DNA of 64,000 bases, from positions 1 through 64,000 of the forward strand of contig CALKHN010000051.1 of the NCBI GenBank assembly GCA_937991535.1, written 5' to 3'. Both the position numbers and the translations under genes were made by a program. The stretch's first letter is position 1, and each line of letters starts with the position of its first letter. The notes beneath the pieces are model-generated. The model was not told the origin of the DNA. It did no database searches and was given only the letters and a program-made list of their open reading frames with translations. Below, piece by piece: positions 42,030 to 51,085 of this stretch. The stretch comes from an uncultured Sphingobacteriales bacterium. GTDB lineage: Bacteria; Bacteroidota; Bacteroidia; Chitinophagales; Chitinophagaceae.

Positions 42030-43454
42030 ATGGATTTTGCCAAAGCATATTCTCTTTATAAGAATGATAAAACACTCCAGATTCTGAGAGCGGAGCATTT
42101 TCCATTGATTATAAGCTTCTTTCATTTAGTATTCAAGCAACAAGATAGGATATTTTATAATCAGCAAGACCTGAGAAACATTTTAAGTGATTTTATCTAT
42201 TCCCTGGAACAACAAGGAATCAATGATTATAAAAATGACCCGCTTGATTACTTGCAACAGTGGGCAAAGCAAGGTTACCTGAGAAGGTATTATGATGTGG
42301 GAGATGAACCAGTTTATGAACTAACTCCGGCCACTGAAAATGCTCTGAAATGGCTGGAAGATTTAAATAAGCAACAATTTGTAGGTACACATAGCCGGTT
42401 ACTCCAATTATTCTCCATCTTAAAACAACTGGTCAATAAAACAGCCTCCCCTTATGAACGGGTTAAGAAGCTAGAGGAAGACAGAAAGAAATTGGACAAA
42501 GAAATCGAAGATGCCCAAAAAGGCATTTATGAAAAAACGGACGATACAAGGTTGCGGGAGGATTATCTGCTTGCAGAAGAAACAGCTAAGAGACTAGTGG
42601 CAGATTTCAGGCAGGTAGAACAAAACTTCAGGGAATTGGATAAGGATACCCGTCAGGCAATTATTAAAAGCAGTCTTACTAAAGGTAAGCTGCTCGATGA
42701 TATATTCAGCAAGCAGGATTTTTTGTGGAGTACGGACCAGGGAAAAAGCTTTAAAGCATTTTGGGAATTTTTGATGAGCCGCAATATGCAGGGAGAATTA
42801 GAATTACTCATAACTAAAATCAATGAACTACCGGCCATTCAGAAAATTAAAAGTGATACAACTATCGACCGGCTCAAAACCAATCTTGTAGAAGCAGGCG
42901 ATAAAGTAAACAGGACAAACGATGGACTATTGGAACAATTAAGAAAATTTGTAGAGCAGAAAAGCTTGCTGGAAAGTAAACGAATTCTTAACAGCATTGA
43001 CCGGATTGAATCACTCTTACTGGAATTAAAAGATTCAATAGATCCCGGCTTTCCTTTGCTTATGGTTGATGGCTTGTTCAAACCTATGTTTATAATGGAA
43101 CGCCCCCTTTTTCGGCCACCGGTGAAAATCTTGTTTCAGGATACAGAGATCAAAGAAGGAGAATCGGATGCAGAGACGGATGCGTTGTATGAGCAATTCT
43201 TTATAGACATAGAATTACTAAAAGCAAATATCAGGACATTGCTTAAAAATAAACCTCATGTATCGCTTGAAGAAGTATTCACTCATTATAAACCAGTGAA
43301 AGGAATTGCAGAAGTATTAGGATATATGCAAATAGCATCGAGAGAAAATAAACACCTAATAGATTACGAACGAAAACAGGAATTGGTAGTTGAAAACGCA
43401 GAGACAGACAAGCAATTTAAAATTGAAGTACCAATAATTGTTTTTAACAGATAA
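42030..43454 (+). CDS. jetA: Wadjet protein JetA (DUF3375)
   Basis: A 474-residue DUF3375 protein. N-terminal winged-helix features (ILRAEHFPLIISFFHLVFKQ; YEL.P..E.AL.WLEDL near 93-110) and the central coiled coil match JetA, the kleisin-like subunit of the Wadjet SMC complex that recognises and cuts closed circular plasmid DNA. The C-terminal region ends with VPIIVFNR. It is the first gene of a compact jetABCD operon, 4 bp before jetB. Confidence 0.92.
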   Translation: MDFAKAYSLYKNDKTLQILRAEHFPLIISFFHLVFKQQDRIFYNQQDLRNILSDFIYSLEQQGINDYKNDPLDYLQQWAKQGYLRRYYDVGDEPVYELTPATENALKWLEDLNKQQFVGTHSRLLQLFSILKQLVNKTASPYERVKKLEEDRKKLDKEIEDAQKGIYEKTDDTRLREDYLLAEETAKRLVADFRQVEQNFRELDKDTRQAIIKSSLTKGKLLDDIFSKQDFLWSTDQGKSFKAFWEFLMSRNMQGELELLITKINELPAIQKIKSDTTIDRLKTNLVEAGDKVNRTNDGLLEQLRKFVEQKSLLESKRILNSIDRIESLLLELKDSIDPGFPLLMVDGLFKPMFIMERPLFRPPVKILFQDTEIKEGESDAETDALYEQFFIDIELLKANIRTLLKNKPHVSLEEVFTHYKPVKGIAEVLGYMQIASRENKHLIDYERKQELVVENAETDKQFKIEVPIIVFNR

Positions 43455-43457
43455 AAT

Positions 43458-44024
43458 ATGATTAAAGAGTATTCACTTTCGTTGATCGCCTTGCTGAAGG
43501 GTGTTGTTTATGACCATCAGAAAGCGGCATGGTCAAATCTTACTGACTACGAAGCTGATGTGAAGAGATATTTTTCTACCATCGGACTTGAATTATTCAT
43601 GGATAAAAGTGAAGGTTATGCTTTTTTAAAGCAGGTAGAATTTGAAGAAGAAGTAGATATACCTCGCCTCGCTGAAAAAAGGCAATTGGACTTTCATGTA
43701 TCCCTTCTCTGCCTGGTGCTTAGAAAATATCTTTTGGAAAATGATGCACAAGGGGGTACAGTACGGGCAATCATCCCACAACAAGAAATAATAAACAGGG
43801 TATTGTTGCTTATGCCTGTAGCACCCGACGAAGCAAAGCAACAGGATAAAATTGTCACCACCATTAATAAAGTTATTGATATTGGTTTTCTGCGAAAATT
43901 GGAAGACAATACAGATAACTATGAAATACACCGGATTATTAAGGGTTTTGTAAATGCCGATGAAATTGACAGTGCACTGAAAAGATTAGAAAGTTATGCC
44001 TCTGAAAAAAAGATTGCTGAATAA
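43458..44024 (+). CDS. jetB: Wadjet protein JetB (DUF4194)
   Basis: A 188-residue DUF4194 protein with winged-helix features typical of a KITE subunit: LTDYEADVKRYFSTIGLELF, LLCLVLRKYLLEND and VIDIGFLRKLEDNTDNYEIH. JetB dimers bind JetA and help JetC form the loop-extruding ring. It lies 4 bp after jetA and 17 bp before jetC. Confidence 0.92.
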   Translation: MIKEYSLSLIALLKGVVYDHQKAAWSNLTDYEADVKRYFSTIGLELFMDKSEGYAFLKQVEFEEEVDIPRLAEKRQLDFHVSLLCLVLRKYLLENDAQGGTVRAIIPQQEIINRVLLLMPVAPDEAKQQDKIVTTINKVIDIGFLRKLEDNTDNYEIHRIIKGFVNADEIDSALKRLESYASEKKIAE

Positions 44025-44041
44025 AACAGATTTCTTCTGAA

Positions 44042-47000
44042 ATGACTGAAACAGATTTTGATACCATTATTTCCAATGCCGGGTTCAGGCTTCAATACCT
44101 TGAAGTTTTGAATTGGGGTACGTTTAATCAGACGACGTGGAAAATTGAGCCGCAAGGATTCAATTCTCTGTTAACGGGTGATATCGGTTCAGGCAAATCC
44201 ACGCTAGTTGATGCGCTGACTACATTGTTGGTTCCGTCAAATAAAATAACATTCAATAAAGCGGCTGGTGGAGAGAGTAAAGAAAGAAATTTATTGACCT
44301 ATGTAAGAGGCGAGTATAAAAAGGAAAAGGAAGAAATAACAAAAACTGCAAAAAAAATATACCTGCGACCAGATGACAATACGCATTCTGTAATAGTAGC
44401 TAACTTCTTTAACGAAGGATACCAGGAGCATGTATGCCTGGCACAGGTGTTTTGGGTGAAAGATGGCAAGGTTGAAAAGCTGCTCATTGGAAGTAGTGTA
44501 CCACTTTCAATAAAAGAGCATTTAAGCAATTTTAGTGAAATTAGTGACCTAAAAAAGCGATTACGGAGTTTGGAGGGTGTAACTCGTTTTGACGATAACT
44601 TCAGCAAGTACAGCGAATATTTCAGGCATCGCTTTGGAATGACAAGTGATAAAGCCATAGACCTGTTTTATCAAACGGTTTCCATGAAATCGGTAAGCAG
44701 CTTAACTGATTTTGTCAGGGAACAGATGCTTGAGAAGACGGACGTAAAAGAACAGATCGGAGTGTTATTAAAAAGATTCGATGAATTAAACAAGGCTCAC
44801 GCAGCAGTTGTACATGCAAGGGAACAATACAATCACCTGAAACCTCTTGTTGAATTTGCCCTGCAGTATGGACAAGTAAGTGCTGAAATTGATAAAATGG
44901 AAGAAATGCTTACTGTCATACCAGCCTGGTTTGCAGAAAAAAAAGTAAGTCTTATCGAAAAGGCGATTCTCGATGCCGAAAACGATCTTGAAATAGCTAA
45001 GCTTACATTAAAGGCAATACAGGATGAAGCCGGGCTGCTGGATAATAAAAGATTTGGATTAAAGCAGGACATAGATAATAATGGAGGCAAAAGGTTAGAG
45101 CAGATAGCCGATGAAATCAAGAAGCGTTCAATCGAGAAAGAGTCTAAGAAAAAAGAATGGGATAGCTATGATTTGCTTGCAAAAAGAAGTGGATTGACAA
45201 GTGCCGAAAATGAAATGGATTTTAGCAAAACCCTGCTGCAGGGACAGATGATATTCAATAATTGTGAAACCAAAGAAAGTGAATTAAGAGATCAGCGGGA
45301 CAAAGTTGTTATAGGACTTCGGGAAAAAGATAATGAGTTGTTGGAGGAGCAGACAGAATTAGATTCTTTACAGTCAAGGAAAAGCCAGATACCCGCATGG
45401 CTGATTGAGATAAGAAACCAGATCTGTATGGATTTGCGGATTGAGGAAGAAGAACTGCCGTTTGCGGGTGAACTTTTGAAAATTCATGAGGAAGAAACAG
45501 ATTGGGAAGGTGCCATTGAGAAACTATTACATGATTTTGGTATCAGCTTGCTGGTTCCTTCCATTCATTATAAGAGTGTTAGCCGGTATGTTAATGGTAA
45601 AACACTAAGAAGCACAGATGGTCGGGGCAGAAAGCTAACATATCTGGAGGCAGATATTAATAAAAGAGATAGTTATACAAAACAGTTAACAGAGGATAGT
45701 GTAATAAACAAAATTGAAACCAAGCCAGATACAGTTTTTGACACATGGCTTGAAAGTTATCTTCACCGGAGCTTTGGCGATTTTGCCTGTGTGGAAGTAG
45801 AGGAGCTACAACAAATTCCTTACGCTATTACCAAACAAGGCTTAATTAAAAGCGGAAGGATCAGGCATACTAAAGATGACCGGTGGAGCATTAGCGATAA
45901 AAGAAATTTTGTATTAGGTTGGACAAATATTGAAAAAATAAAAGCACTACAGGAAAATGTAATAGAGATTGAAGCTGCTATCAGGGCAATAAAAAATAAA
46001 AAATCCAATATTGAGAAAGAAGAAATCGCTAACAATACAATTAAAACAGCGGTTAGTAAAATAATTGAGCTAAAAGACTACACTATCATCAACTGGCAGG
46101 TAGAGGTTAGGAAGATCTTTGATCTGGAAAAAGAACAAAATGAATTGTTGGATAAAAATGATCTTTTGAATACGCTTAAGAAAAGTCTGGAGGAGGTAGA
46201 AAATAACTTAAAAGAATTAAAAAAAAGGGAATCACAAAAAGACCGGGATATTGGCGGGCTGCAAACAACAATTAAGTCTTATTACACTCAACTGGACTCT
46301 TCAAAATCACTAGTAAATCTAGCCGATGAAAGGAGAAAGCAACAATACTATCCGATCATCGAAGAAAAAATTGGAGAGAAGACATTTAAACTAAATGCTG
46401 TCGATACGTTCCAGGACCAATTCAAAAGGCAGTTTGAAGGGGAAACCGGTGAGTTAAAAAAGCTGCGGAGTAATCTAACAAGATTGGCCACGAGCATTAC
46501 CAGGAAAATGCGGGATATCAAAGATCATTCTAAGGCTGAATACAGCGAGTTTAGCGAAGATGTAGAGGCAAGAGCAGAATACATCGTAAAGTTCGAACAA
46601 TTAGTTAACGAAGATTTAAAAAAACATGAAGACCGGTTCAAAGAGGAACTAAACCGAAATGTAATAAACAGCATCGCAGTATTTGATACTCAGCTTGAGA
46701 AGCACGAAAAAGACATCCGGCAAAAAATTATTTATATCAACCAGCATTTGCATGAAATAGTTTATGACTCAGCAAAAGGCACTTACATTACTATATTAAT
46801 AGATGCAAGCGTAAATAAAGACATCCGGCAATTTAAAGAGGATCTTCGCTTGTGTTATATAAATACATTAGGTGATGAAAGTGGGTTGTACAATGAGGCT
46901 AAATACGAACAGGTAAAAAAAATACTCGATCGGTTCGCAAGTATGGAAAATGTTGACAGGGAATGGACGAGTACCGTTACTGACGTGAGAAACTGGTTTG

Positions 47001-47446
47001 AATTTAATGCAAGCGAACGCTATGCTTCGGATGACAGTGAAAAGGAATTTTATGAGGGTTCCGGCGGTAAGAGCGGCGGTCAAAAAGAAAAACTCGCTTA
47101 TACGATTCTGGCTTCTGCGCTTGCTTACCAGTTCGGATTACAATTTGGGGAAGATAAAAGCAGAAGTTTTCGGTTTGTTGTAATTGACGAAGCCTTCGGA
47201 AGAGGAAGCGATGAAAGCACCCGGTACGGCCTGGAGCTTTTCAGAAAACTTAATTTACAGCTGCTAATAGTCACTCCACTGCAAAAGATTCATATTATCG
47301 AAAACCATGTCAATGCGTTTCATTTTATCAGTAACAGGGACGGCAACAATTCTCAAGTAAGCAATTTGACTATTCAGCAGTACAAAGAAGAAAAAGCAAA
47401 GAGGAGCATATTATTTCAGCCAGCTGGCAAAACTGAAACAAACTAA
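44042..47446 (+). CDS. jetC: Wadjet SMC-like ATPase JetC
   Basis: A 1134-residue SMC/MukB-like ATPase. Walker A is TGDIGSGKSTLVDALTTLL near 46-64. A long coiled coil runs from about 250 to 900, split by a hinge-like zone near 450-600. The C-terminal head has the signature GGKSGGQKEKLAYTILASAL and Walker B RFVVIDEAFGRG, followed by the D-loop. It extrudes DNA loops and senses circular plasmids. All motor motifs are present. Part of the coiled region has unusual Lys/Glu repeats, as is common for SMC arms. Confidence 0.95.
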   Translation: MTETDFDTIISNAGFRLQYLEVLNWGTFNQTTWKIEPQGFNSLLTGDIGSGKSTLVDALTTLLVPSNKITFNKAAGGESKERNLLTYVRGEYKKEKEEITKTAKKIYLRPDDNTHSVIVANFFNEGYQEHVCLAQVFWVKDGKVEKLLIGSSVPLSIKEHLSNFSEISDLKKRLRSLEGVTRFDDNFSKYSEYFRHRFGMTSDKAIDLFYQTVSMKSVSSLTDFVREQMLEKTDVKEQIGVLLKRFDELNKAHAAVVHAREQYNHLKPLVEFALQYGQVSAEIDKMEEMLTVIPAWFAEKKVSLIEKAILDAENDLEIAKLTLKAIQDEAGLLDNKRFGLKQDIDNNGGKRLEQIADEIKKRSIEKESKKKEWDSYDLLAKRSGLTSAENEMDFSKTLLQGQMIFNNCETKESELRDQRDKVVIGLREKDNELLEEQTELDSLQSRKSQIPAWLIEIRNQICMDLRIEEEELPFAGELLKIHEEETDWEGAIEKLLHDFGISLLVPSIHYKSVSRYVNGKTLRSTDGRGRKLTYLEADINKRDSYTKQLTEDSVINKIETKPDTVFDTWLESYLHRSFGDFACVEVEELQQIPYAITKQGLIKSGRIRHTKDDRWSISDKRNFVLGWTNIEKIKALQENVIEIEAAIRAIKNKKSNIEKEEIANNTIKTAVSKIIELKDYTIINWQVEVRKIFDLEKEQNELLDKNDLLNTLKKSLEEVENNLKELKKRESQKDRDIGGLQTTIKSYYTQLDSSKSLVNLADERRKQQYYPIIEEKIGEKTFKLNAVDTFQDQFKRQFEGETGELKKLRSNLTRLATSITRKMRDIKDHSKAEYSEFSEDVEARAEYIVKFEQLVNEDLKKHEDRFKEELNRNVINSIAVFDTQLEKHEKDIRQKIIYINQHLHEIVYDSAKGTYITILIDASVNKDIRQFKEDLRLCYINTLGDESGLYNEAKYEQVKKILDRFASMENVDREWTSTVTDVRNWFEFNASERYASDDSEKEFYEGSGGKSGGQKEKLAYTILASALAYQFGLQFGEDKSRSFRFVVIDEAFGRGSDESTRYGLELFRKLNLQLLIVTPLQKIHIIENHVNAFHFISNRDGNNSQVSNLTIQQYKEEKAKRSILFQPAGKTETN

Positions 47447-47448
47447 TA

Positions 47449-48609
47449 ATGATCAGTCCGAATGATATAAAAGTGCAAGCACTAAAATGGTGGAAACCGT
47501 TCTTGCAAAGTCATTTAAAAGGAGAATATTTCTTTCCCAGGAACATAGACCGTATTGGAAAAATTAAATCATCTGTAGTAAGGGAAAATCTAAGTGAATT
47601 ACAATCGCAGCTCGAGGATCTATATAAAAACTCAAAAGAAAAAACAGGCTTTGGGTATATTGTCAATAAGGAAGATGTTCACTTTAGAAGAACAGGTAGC
47701 CACTCACTTCCGCAATCCATTTCTTTTGAATCATCAGAAGACTATATTGCTTTTATCGGGAAGAAAAAGGAATGGAATTCTTTTTTACGGAGTTGCAATT
47801 TGATTCAAAATGAAATACCACAATTGAATGAATGGATGTTAAATAACCCGCTGACCGTAATTGATAATGATGGAAAATGGGCGGGTGTGATTAATGTATG
47901 TAAGTATTTTTTAGCAAATCCAAGGCCTGATTTATACATCAGGCAATTACCGATCGATCTACATACAAAATTTATCGAGCAAAATGAGGCAGTCATCATA
48001 TCTCTTTTAGATTTCCTCATCCCAAACGCTGTTAGAGACAGTTCCGAAAAGTGCATAGGTAAAAGATACCAGCTAAAATATGATGAGCCGACGGTGAGAA
48101 TAAGTATCCTAGATAGTCAATTGTTAATAGGCGGTCTGTCGGACATTAGAATTCCACTTAGTGAGTTTGAAAGGTTAGAAATAAATGCCGACAATATTGT
48201 CATAACAGAAAACAAAATGAACTTTCTTGCCTTGCCTGAGTTGCCATCTACTATTGCGATTTGGAGCGGCGGCGGGTTCCTGATAAGTTACCTAAGAAAT
48301 ACACGGTGGCTCTGTGAACGCAAAATCTTTTATTGGGGAGACCTGGATACATATGGCTTCCTCATATTGCATCAAATGCGAACATACTTTGCTCAGACAA
48401 AATCAGTGATGATGGATAAGGAAACTTTTGAGCTTTTTAAAGAAGAAGGAGTTGTCACTGGCAAAAGGATTAAATCAGAGGTATTAAGCTCATTGGATAA
48501 AAATGAAGCAGAGATGTTTGAGTTCTTGCGAACAAATAATCTGAGGCTTGAACAGGAAAAAATCAGACAGGAATTTGCAGACGCTTTCTTTCAACAACTA
48601 CTTTCCTAA
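47449..48609 (+). CDS. jetD: Wadjet nuclease JetD (DUF3322/DUF2220)
   Basis: A 386-residue protein: the N-terminal DUF3322 part (ALKWWKPFLQSHLKGEYFFP, near 10-30) and the C-terminal DUF2220 TOPRIM part with FYWGDLDTYGFLILHQMR near 295-312, where the DxD metal residues are kept. JetD cleaves the plasmid once JetABC has stopped. It starts 3 bp after jetC and completes a type I Wadjet operon with gene order A-B-C-D. Confidence 0.92.
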   Translation: MISPNDIKVQALKWWKPFLQSHLKGEYFFPRNIDRIGKIKSSVVRENLSELQSQLEDLYKNSKEKTGFGYIVNKEDVHFRRTGSHSLPQSISFESSEDYIAFIGKKKEWNSFLRSCNLIQNEIPQLNEWMLNNPLTVIDNDGKWAGVINVCKYFLANPRPDLYIRQLPIDLHTKFIEQNEAVIISLLDFLIPNAVRDSSEKCIGKRYQLKYDEPTVRISILDSQLLIGGLSDIRIPLSEFERLEINADNIVITENKMNFLALPELPSTIAIWSGGGFLISYLRNTRWLCERKIFYWGDLDTYGFLILHQMRTYFAQTKSVMMDKETFELFKEEGVVTGKRIKSEVLSSLDKNEAEMFEFLRTNNLRLEQEKIRQEFADAFFQQLLS

Positions 48610-48642
48610 AAATGAAATTGTAAACAAATTCCCGATAGCAAT

Positions 48643-49206
48643 TTACTTTCTCAATAACCGGTCAATGGGGAGCTGGGTACTAAAACCAATATTGGTCATT
48701 AACTGAATAATATAGCTTCTGTATTCCTCATATACAGAAATTACTTCTTCCAGGTCTGAAAGAGTCACAACAATGCTTTGCAGCCCTTTTGGATGAACAA
48801 TTTCATCCCGCCTTAACTTCAACCGGTAGAACCTGCCGTAAGATTTGCTTTGATACTCCTGTTTTATTTGTTCTTTTTTAAAACTTCTGGAATGATGACG
48901 ATAAGTCCTTTTAAACTTCTTAGACAGATTATCCATTTCATTATATCCTTCATAAGGCAGGTACTGATTGATCAGGTATAAATCGCCTTCTACAAGGCTA
49001 AAAACCTCTTTGATGCATGCCCTTATAAGTGGCTCGATACGACCAGTATTATTGACGTTCTCGCCGGCAATTGCGGCCAATGTCTCAAAGTCTTTGGCAA
49101 GTGCATTGTGTGTGCGCTGCATCATTCCCATTTTTTGCATAATAGCAAATTGTTCTTCTTGGCTGCCTACTGGAATACATTCCATTTCCGGCATTTGCTC
49201 TTCCAT
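48643..49206 (-). CDS. Small protein with a HEPN-like RX4H motif
   Basis: A 187-residue soluble helical protein on the minus strand, convergent with jetD (34 bp apart) and divergent from the CBASS operon. The end of the helical region carries RLKLRRDEIVHPKGLQS, in which R-D-E-I-V-H fits RX4-6H and resembles the HEPN/MAE_28990-type loop RNxxxHP. The N-terminus (MEEQMPEMECIPVG) is acidic. The remaining helices have no clear domain. Function unknown; a ribonuclease or an antitoxin of the region is possible. Confidence 0.5.
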   Translation of the reverse strand: MEEQMPEMECIPVGSQEEQFAIMQKMGMMQRTHNALAKDFETLAAIAGENVNNTGRIEPLIRACIKEVFSLVEGDLYLINQYLPYEGYNEMDNLSKKFKRTYRHHSRSFKKEQIKQEYQSKSYGRFYRLKLRRDEIVHPKGLQSIVVTLSDLEEVISVYEEYRSYIIQLMTNIGFSTQLPIDRLLRK

Positions 49207-49380
49207 CTCTTGTAAAGTGTATTAACCAAATTTACATCGCCCGATTAGATAAAGGCAGCAAGTATCATTCAAAAGAGTTGGCTTTGGTTACCATCTGAAC
49301 TTCATTTGCTATCTATTTTACTCAAATTCAATTAATTAATATATTAAGCAAAATTCTTCATCTATGATAATAAAAATAAA

Positions 49381-49415
49381 TACATTTGTATTATACAGCA
49401 TTATACACTTTGTAT
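49381..49415 (+). promoter_or_regulatory. Promoter/operator of the CBASS operon
   Basis: A -7 box TACATTTG is at 49381-49388. Two inverted repeats of the same half-site follow: TGTAT-t-ATACA at 49387-49397 and ATACA-ctt-TGTAT at 49403-49415, the last ending one base before the ATG. The direct repeat ATTATACA is also seen. The layout suggests autorepression by the LexA-like protein encoded next. No -33 TTG is seen at the expected distance. Confidence 0.6.
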
Positions 49416-49416
49416 C

Positions 49417-50037
49417 ATGGGAGAAAAAAACTTAAGTTCTAAAGCCAGGGAAGCATTGAGATATATCAGGACTGGGCTTATGCATCAAAGCAGAGTTCCT
49501 TCCGTAAGGGAATTAATGGTTTCTATGAATTATAAATCACCTAGGTCAGCAATGCTATTAATGGATGAACTGGTGAAGGAAGGATTTTTAGAAAAGAAAG
49601 ATGACGGAAGCTTGCGTTTAGTGAAGGATCTCAGAGAAGAAAATACCGCTATCACTGTTCCTGTTCCTCTTGTAGGAACAGCTACATGCGGCACCCCGAT
49701 CTTGGCACAGGAAAACATCGATGCATGGATACCAGTATCTGTCACAATCGCCAAACCCGGACACAAGTATTTTCTTTTAAAAGCCAAAGGTGATTCAATG
49801 AATAATGCGGGTATACACGAAGGTGATTTGATGCTGGTTAAACAACAACTGACCGCCCACAACGGACAAATTGTTGTGGCGTTGATAGATGATGAAGCAA
49901 CTGTAAAAGAGTTTCATCAGAGCGGTGAATTTGTCACTTTACGGCCTAACTCTACAAATAAAAGACATCAACCAATTATACTGACCAGAAATTTTCGAAT
50001 TCAGGGAATAGTAATAGCAACCATTCCTCAAAATTGA
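49417..50037 (+). CDS. LexA/UmuD-like self-cleaving repressor heading the CBASS operon
   Basis: A 206-residue protein with a LexA-type winged helix (residues about 8-68; SVRELMVSMNYKSPRSAML) and an S24 peptidase domain. The cleavage site reads ATCGTP (Cys91-Gly92), which is the Cys-Gly pair of UmuD rather than the Ala-Gly of LexA. The catalytic Ser127 lies in KGDSMNNAGI and Lys164 in EATVKEF. Both are intact, so RecA-stimulated self-cleavage is likely. Capping a defence operon, it probably releases expression on DNA damage. It lies 9 bp upstream of capV and is in the same operon. Confidence 0.88.
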   Translation: MGEKNLSSKAREALRYIRTGLMHQSRVPSVRELMVSMNYKSPRSAMLLMDELVKEGFLEKKDDGSLRLVKDLREENTAITVPVPLVGTATCGTPILAQENIDAWIPVSVTIAKPGHKYFLLKAKGDSMNNAGIHEGDLMLVKQQLTAHNGQIVVALIDDEATVKEFHQSGEFVTLRPNSTNKRHQPIILTRNFRIQGIVIATIPQN

Positions 50038-50046
50038 AATAATAAC

Positions 50047-51084
50047 ATGATAGAAAATATATCCAATAAAGAATTTAAAGTTCTTTCCATTGATGGTGGA
50101 GGAATTAAAGGGCTGTATTCTGCAAGAATTTTGGCTCGTTTTGAAGAAAAATTCAATTGCAATATTTCTGATTATTTTGATTTGCTCTGCGGCACATCTA
50201 CTGGCGGACTGATAACACTAGCAGCCTCGCTCAAAATCCCGATGTCTGAAATATGTACCTTCTATGAGAAAGAGGGGCCTATCATTTTTCCAGAGTATCG
50301 AAAAAATAAACTTATAAGCCTCCTTCTTAAAACAAATATTACGAAAGGCGATGTCAAACAGATTTTTAGAGGTGGAAAATTTTCAGATACTCCTCTACGG
50401 GCAGCATTGCAAAAAGTATTTGGTGAACGAAAAATCGGTGAAAGTCAAAACTATCTATGCATCCCGAGCTATACCATAACAGAAGCAAGACCCTGGGTAT
50501 TCAAAAAAGATTTTGGGGAATTAGGTCGGGATGACAAAGCATATTATGTAGACGTAGCATTAGCAACATCTGCAGCTCCAACATTCTTTCCACTTGCAGA
50601 AATACCATACTATGATAATAAACAATTTATAGATGGTGGTGTTTGGGCAAATAATCCTACACTGTTAGGTCTTATTGAAGCATTCCGTTTTTTTGTTGGT
50701 GCCGGTAAAGATTTTGATAGTATCCGTATGCTTTCAGTTAGCAGCTTATCTATCACGGGAGGAAAGCCTACCGGCTTAAAAAGAGAGCGTTCATTCGTGA
50801 ATTGGAAAAAAGATTTGTTTGAAACATCCATGACAGGGCAAAGTTATTTTGCGGATTATTTTATGCAACATATTTGTCAGCTGCCAAGTATCCCGATTCA
50901 ATATTTCCGGATTCCTTCTGCTGACATTGCCCGTGAGCAGGAGGACCACATACAGTTAGATGTAGCCACGCCAAAAGCATTACAGCTTATTAACGGCAAA
51001 GGCAACGATATCGCTGATATTTATGAAAAGAAATCAGAAATAGCAGAATTTTTCAAAAATAAAAAACTATCAAAACTAAATTAA
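50047..51084 (+). CDS. capV: CBASS effector CapV, patatin-like phospholipase
   Basis: A 345-residue patatin-like enzyme. The oxyanion motif DGGGIKGLYSARIL is near 14-27, the nucleophile elbow GTSTGG near 49-54 (Ser51), and the catalytic Asp in FIDGGVWANNP near 196. On infection, CapV is switched on by 3',3'-cGAMP or another cyclic dinucleotide made by the CD-NTase and degrades membrane phospholipids, killing the cell. The motifs are intact. It lies 1 bp before the CD-NTase gene. Confidence 0.94.
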   Translation: MIENISNKEFKVLSIDGGGIKGLYSARILARFEEKFNCNISDYFDLLCGTSTGGLITLAASLKIPMSEICTFYEKEGPIIFPEYRKNKLISLLLKTNITKGDVKQIFRGGKFSDTPLRAALQKVFGERKIGESQNYLCIPSYTITEARPWVFKKDFGELGRDDKAYYVDVALATSAAPTFFPLAEIPYYDNKQFIDGGVWANNPTLLGLIEAFRFFVGAGKDFDSIRMLSVSSLSITGGKPTGLKRERSFVNWKKDLFETSMTGQSYFADYFMQHICQLPSIPIQYFRIPSADIAREQEDHIQLDVATPKALQLINGKGNDIADIYEKKSEIAEFFKNKKLSKLN

Positions 51085-51085
51085 T

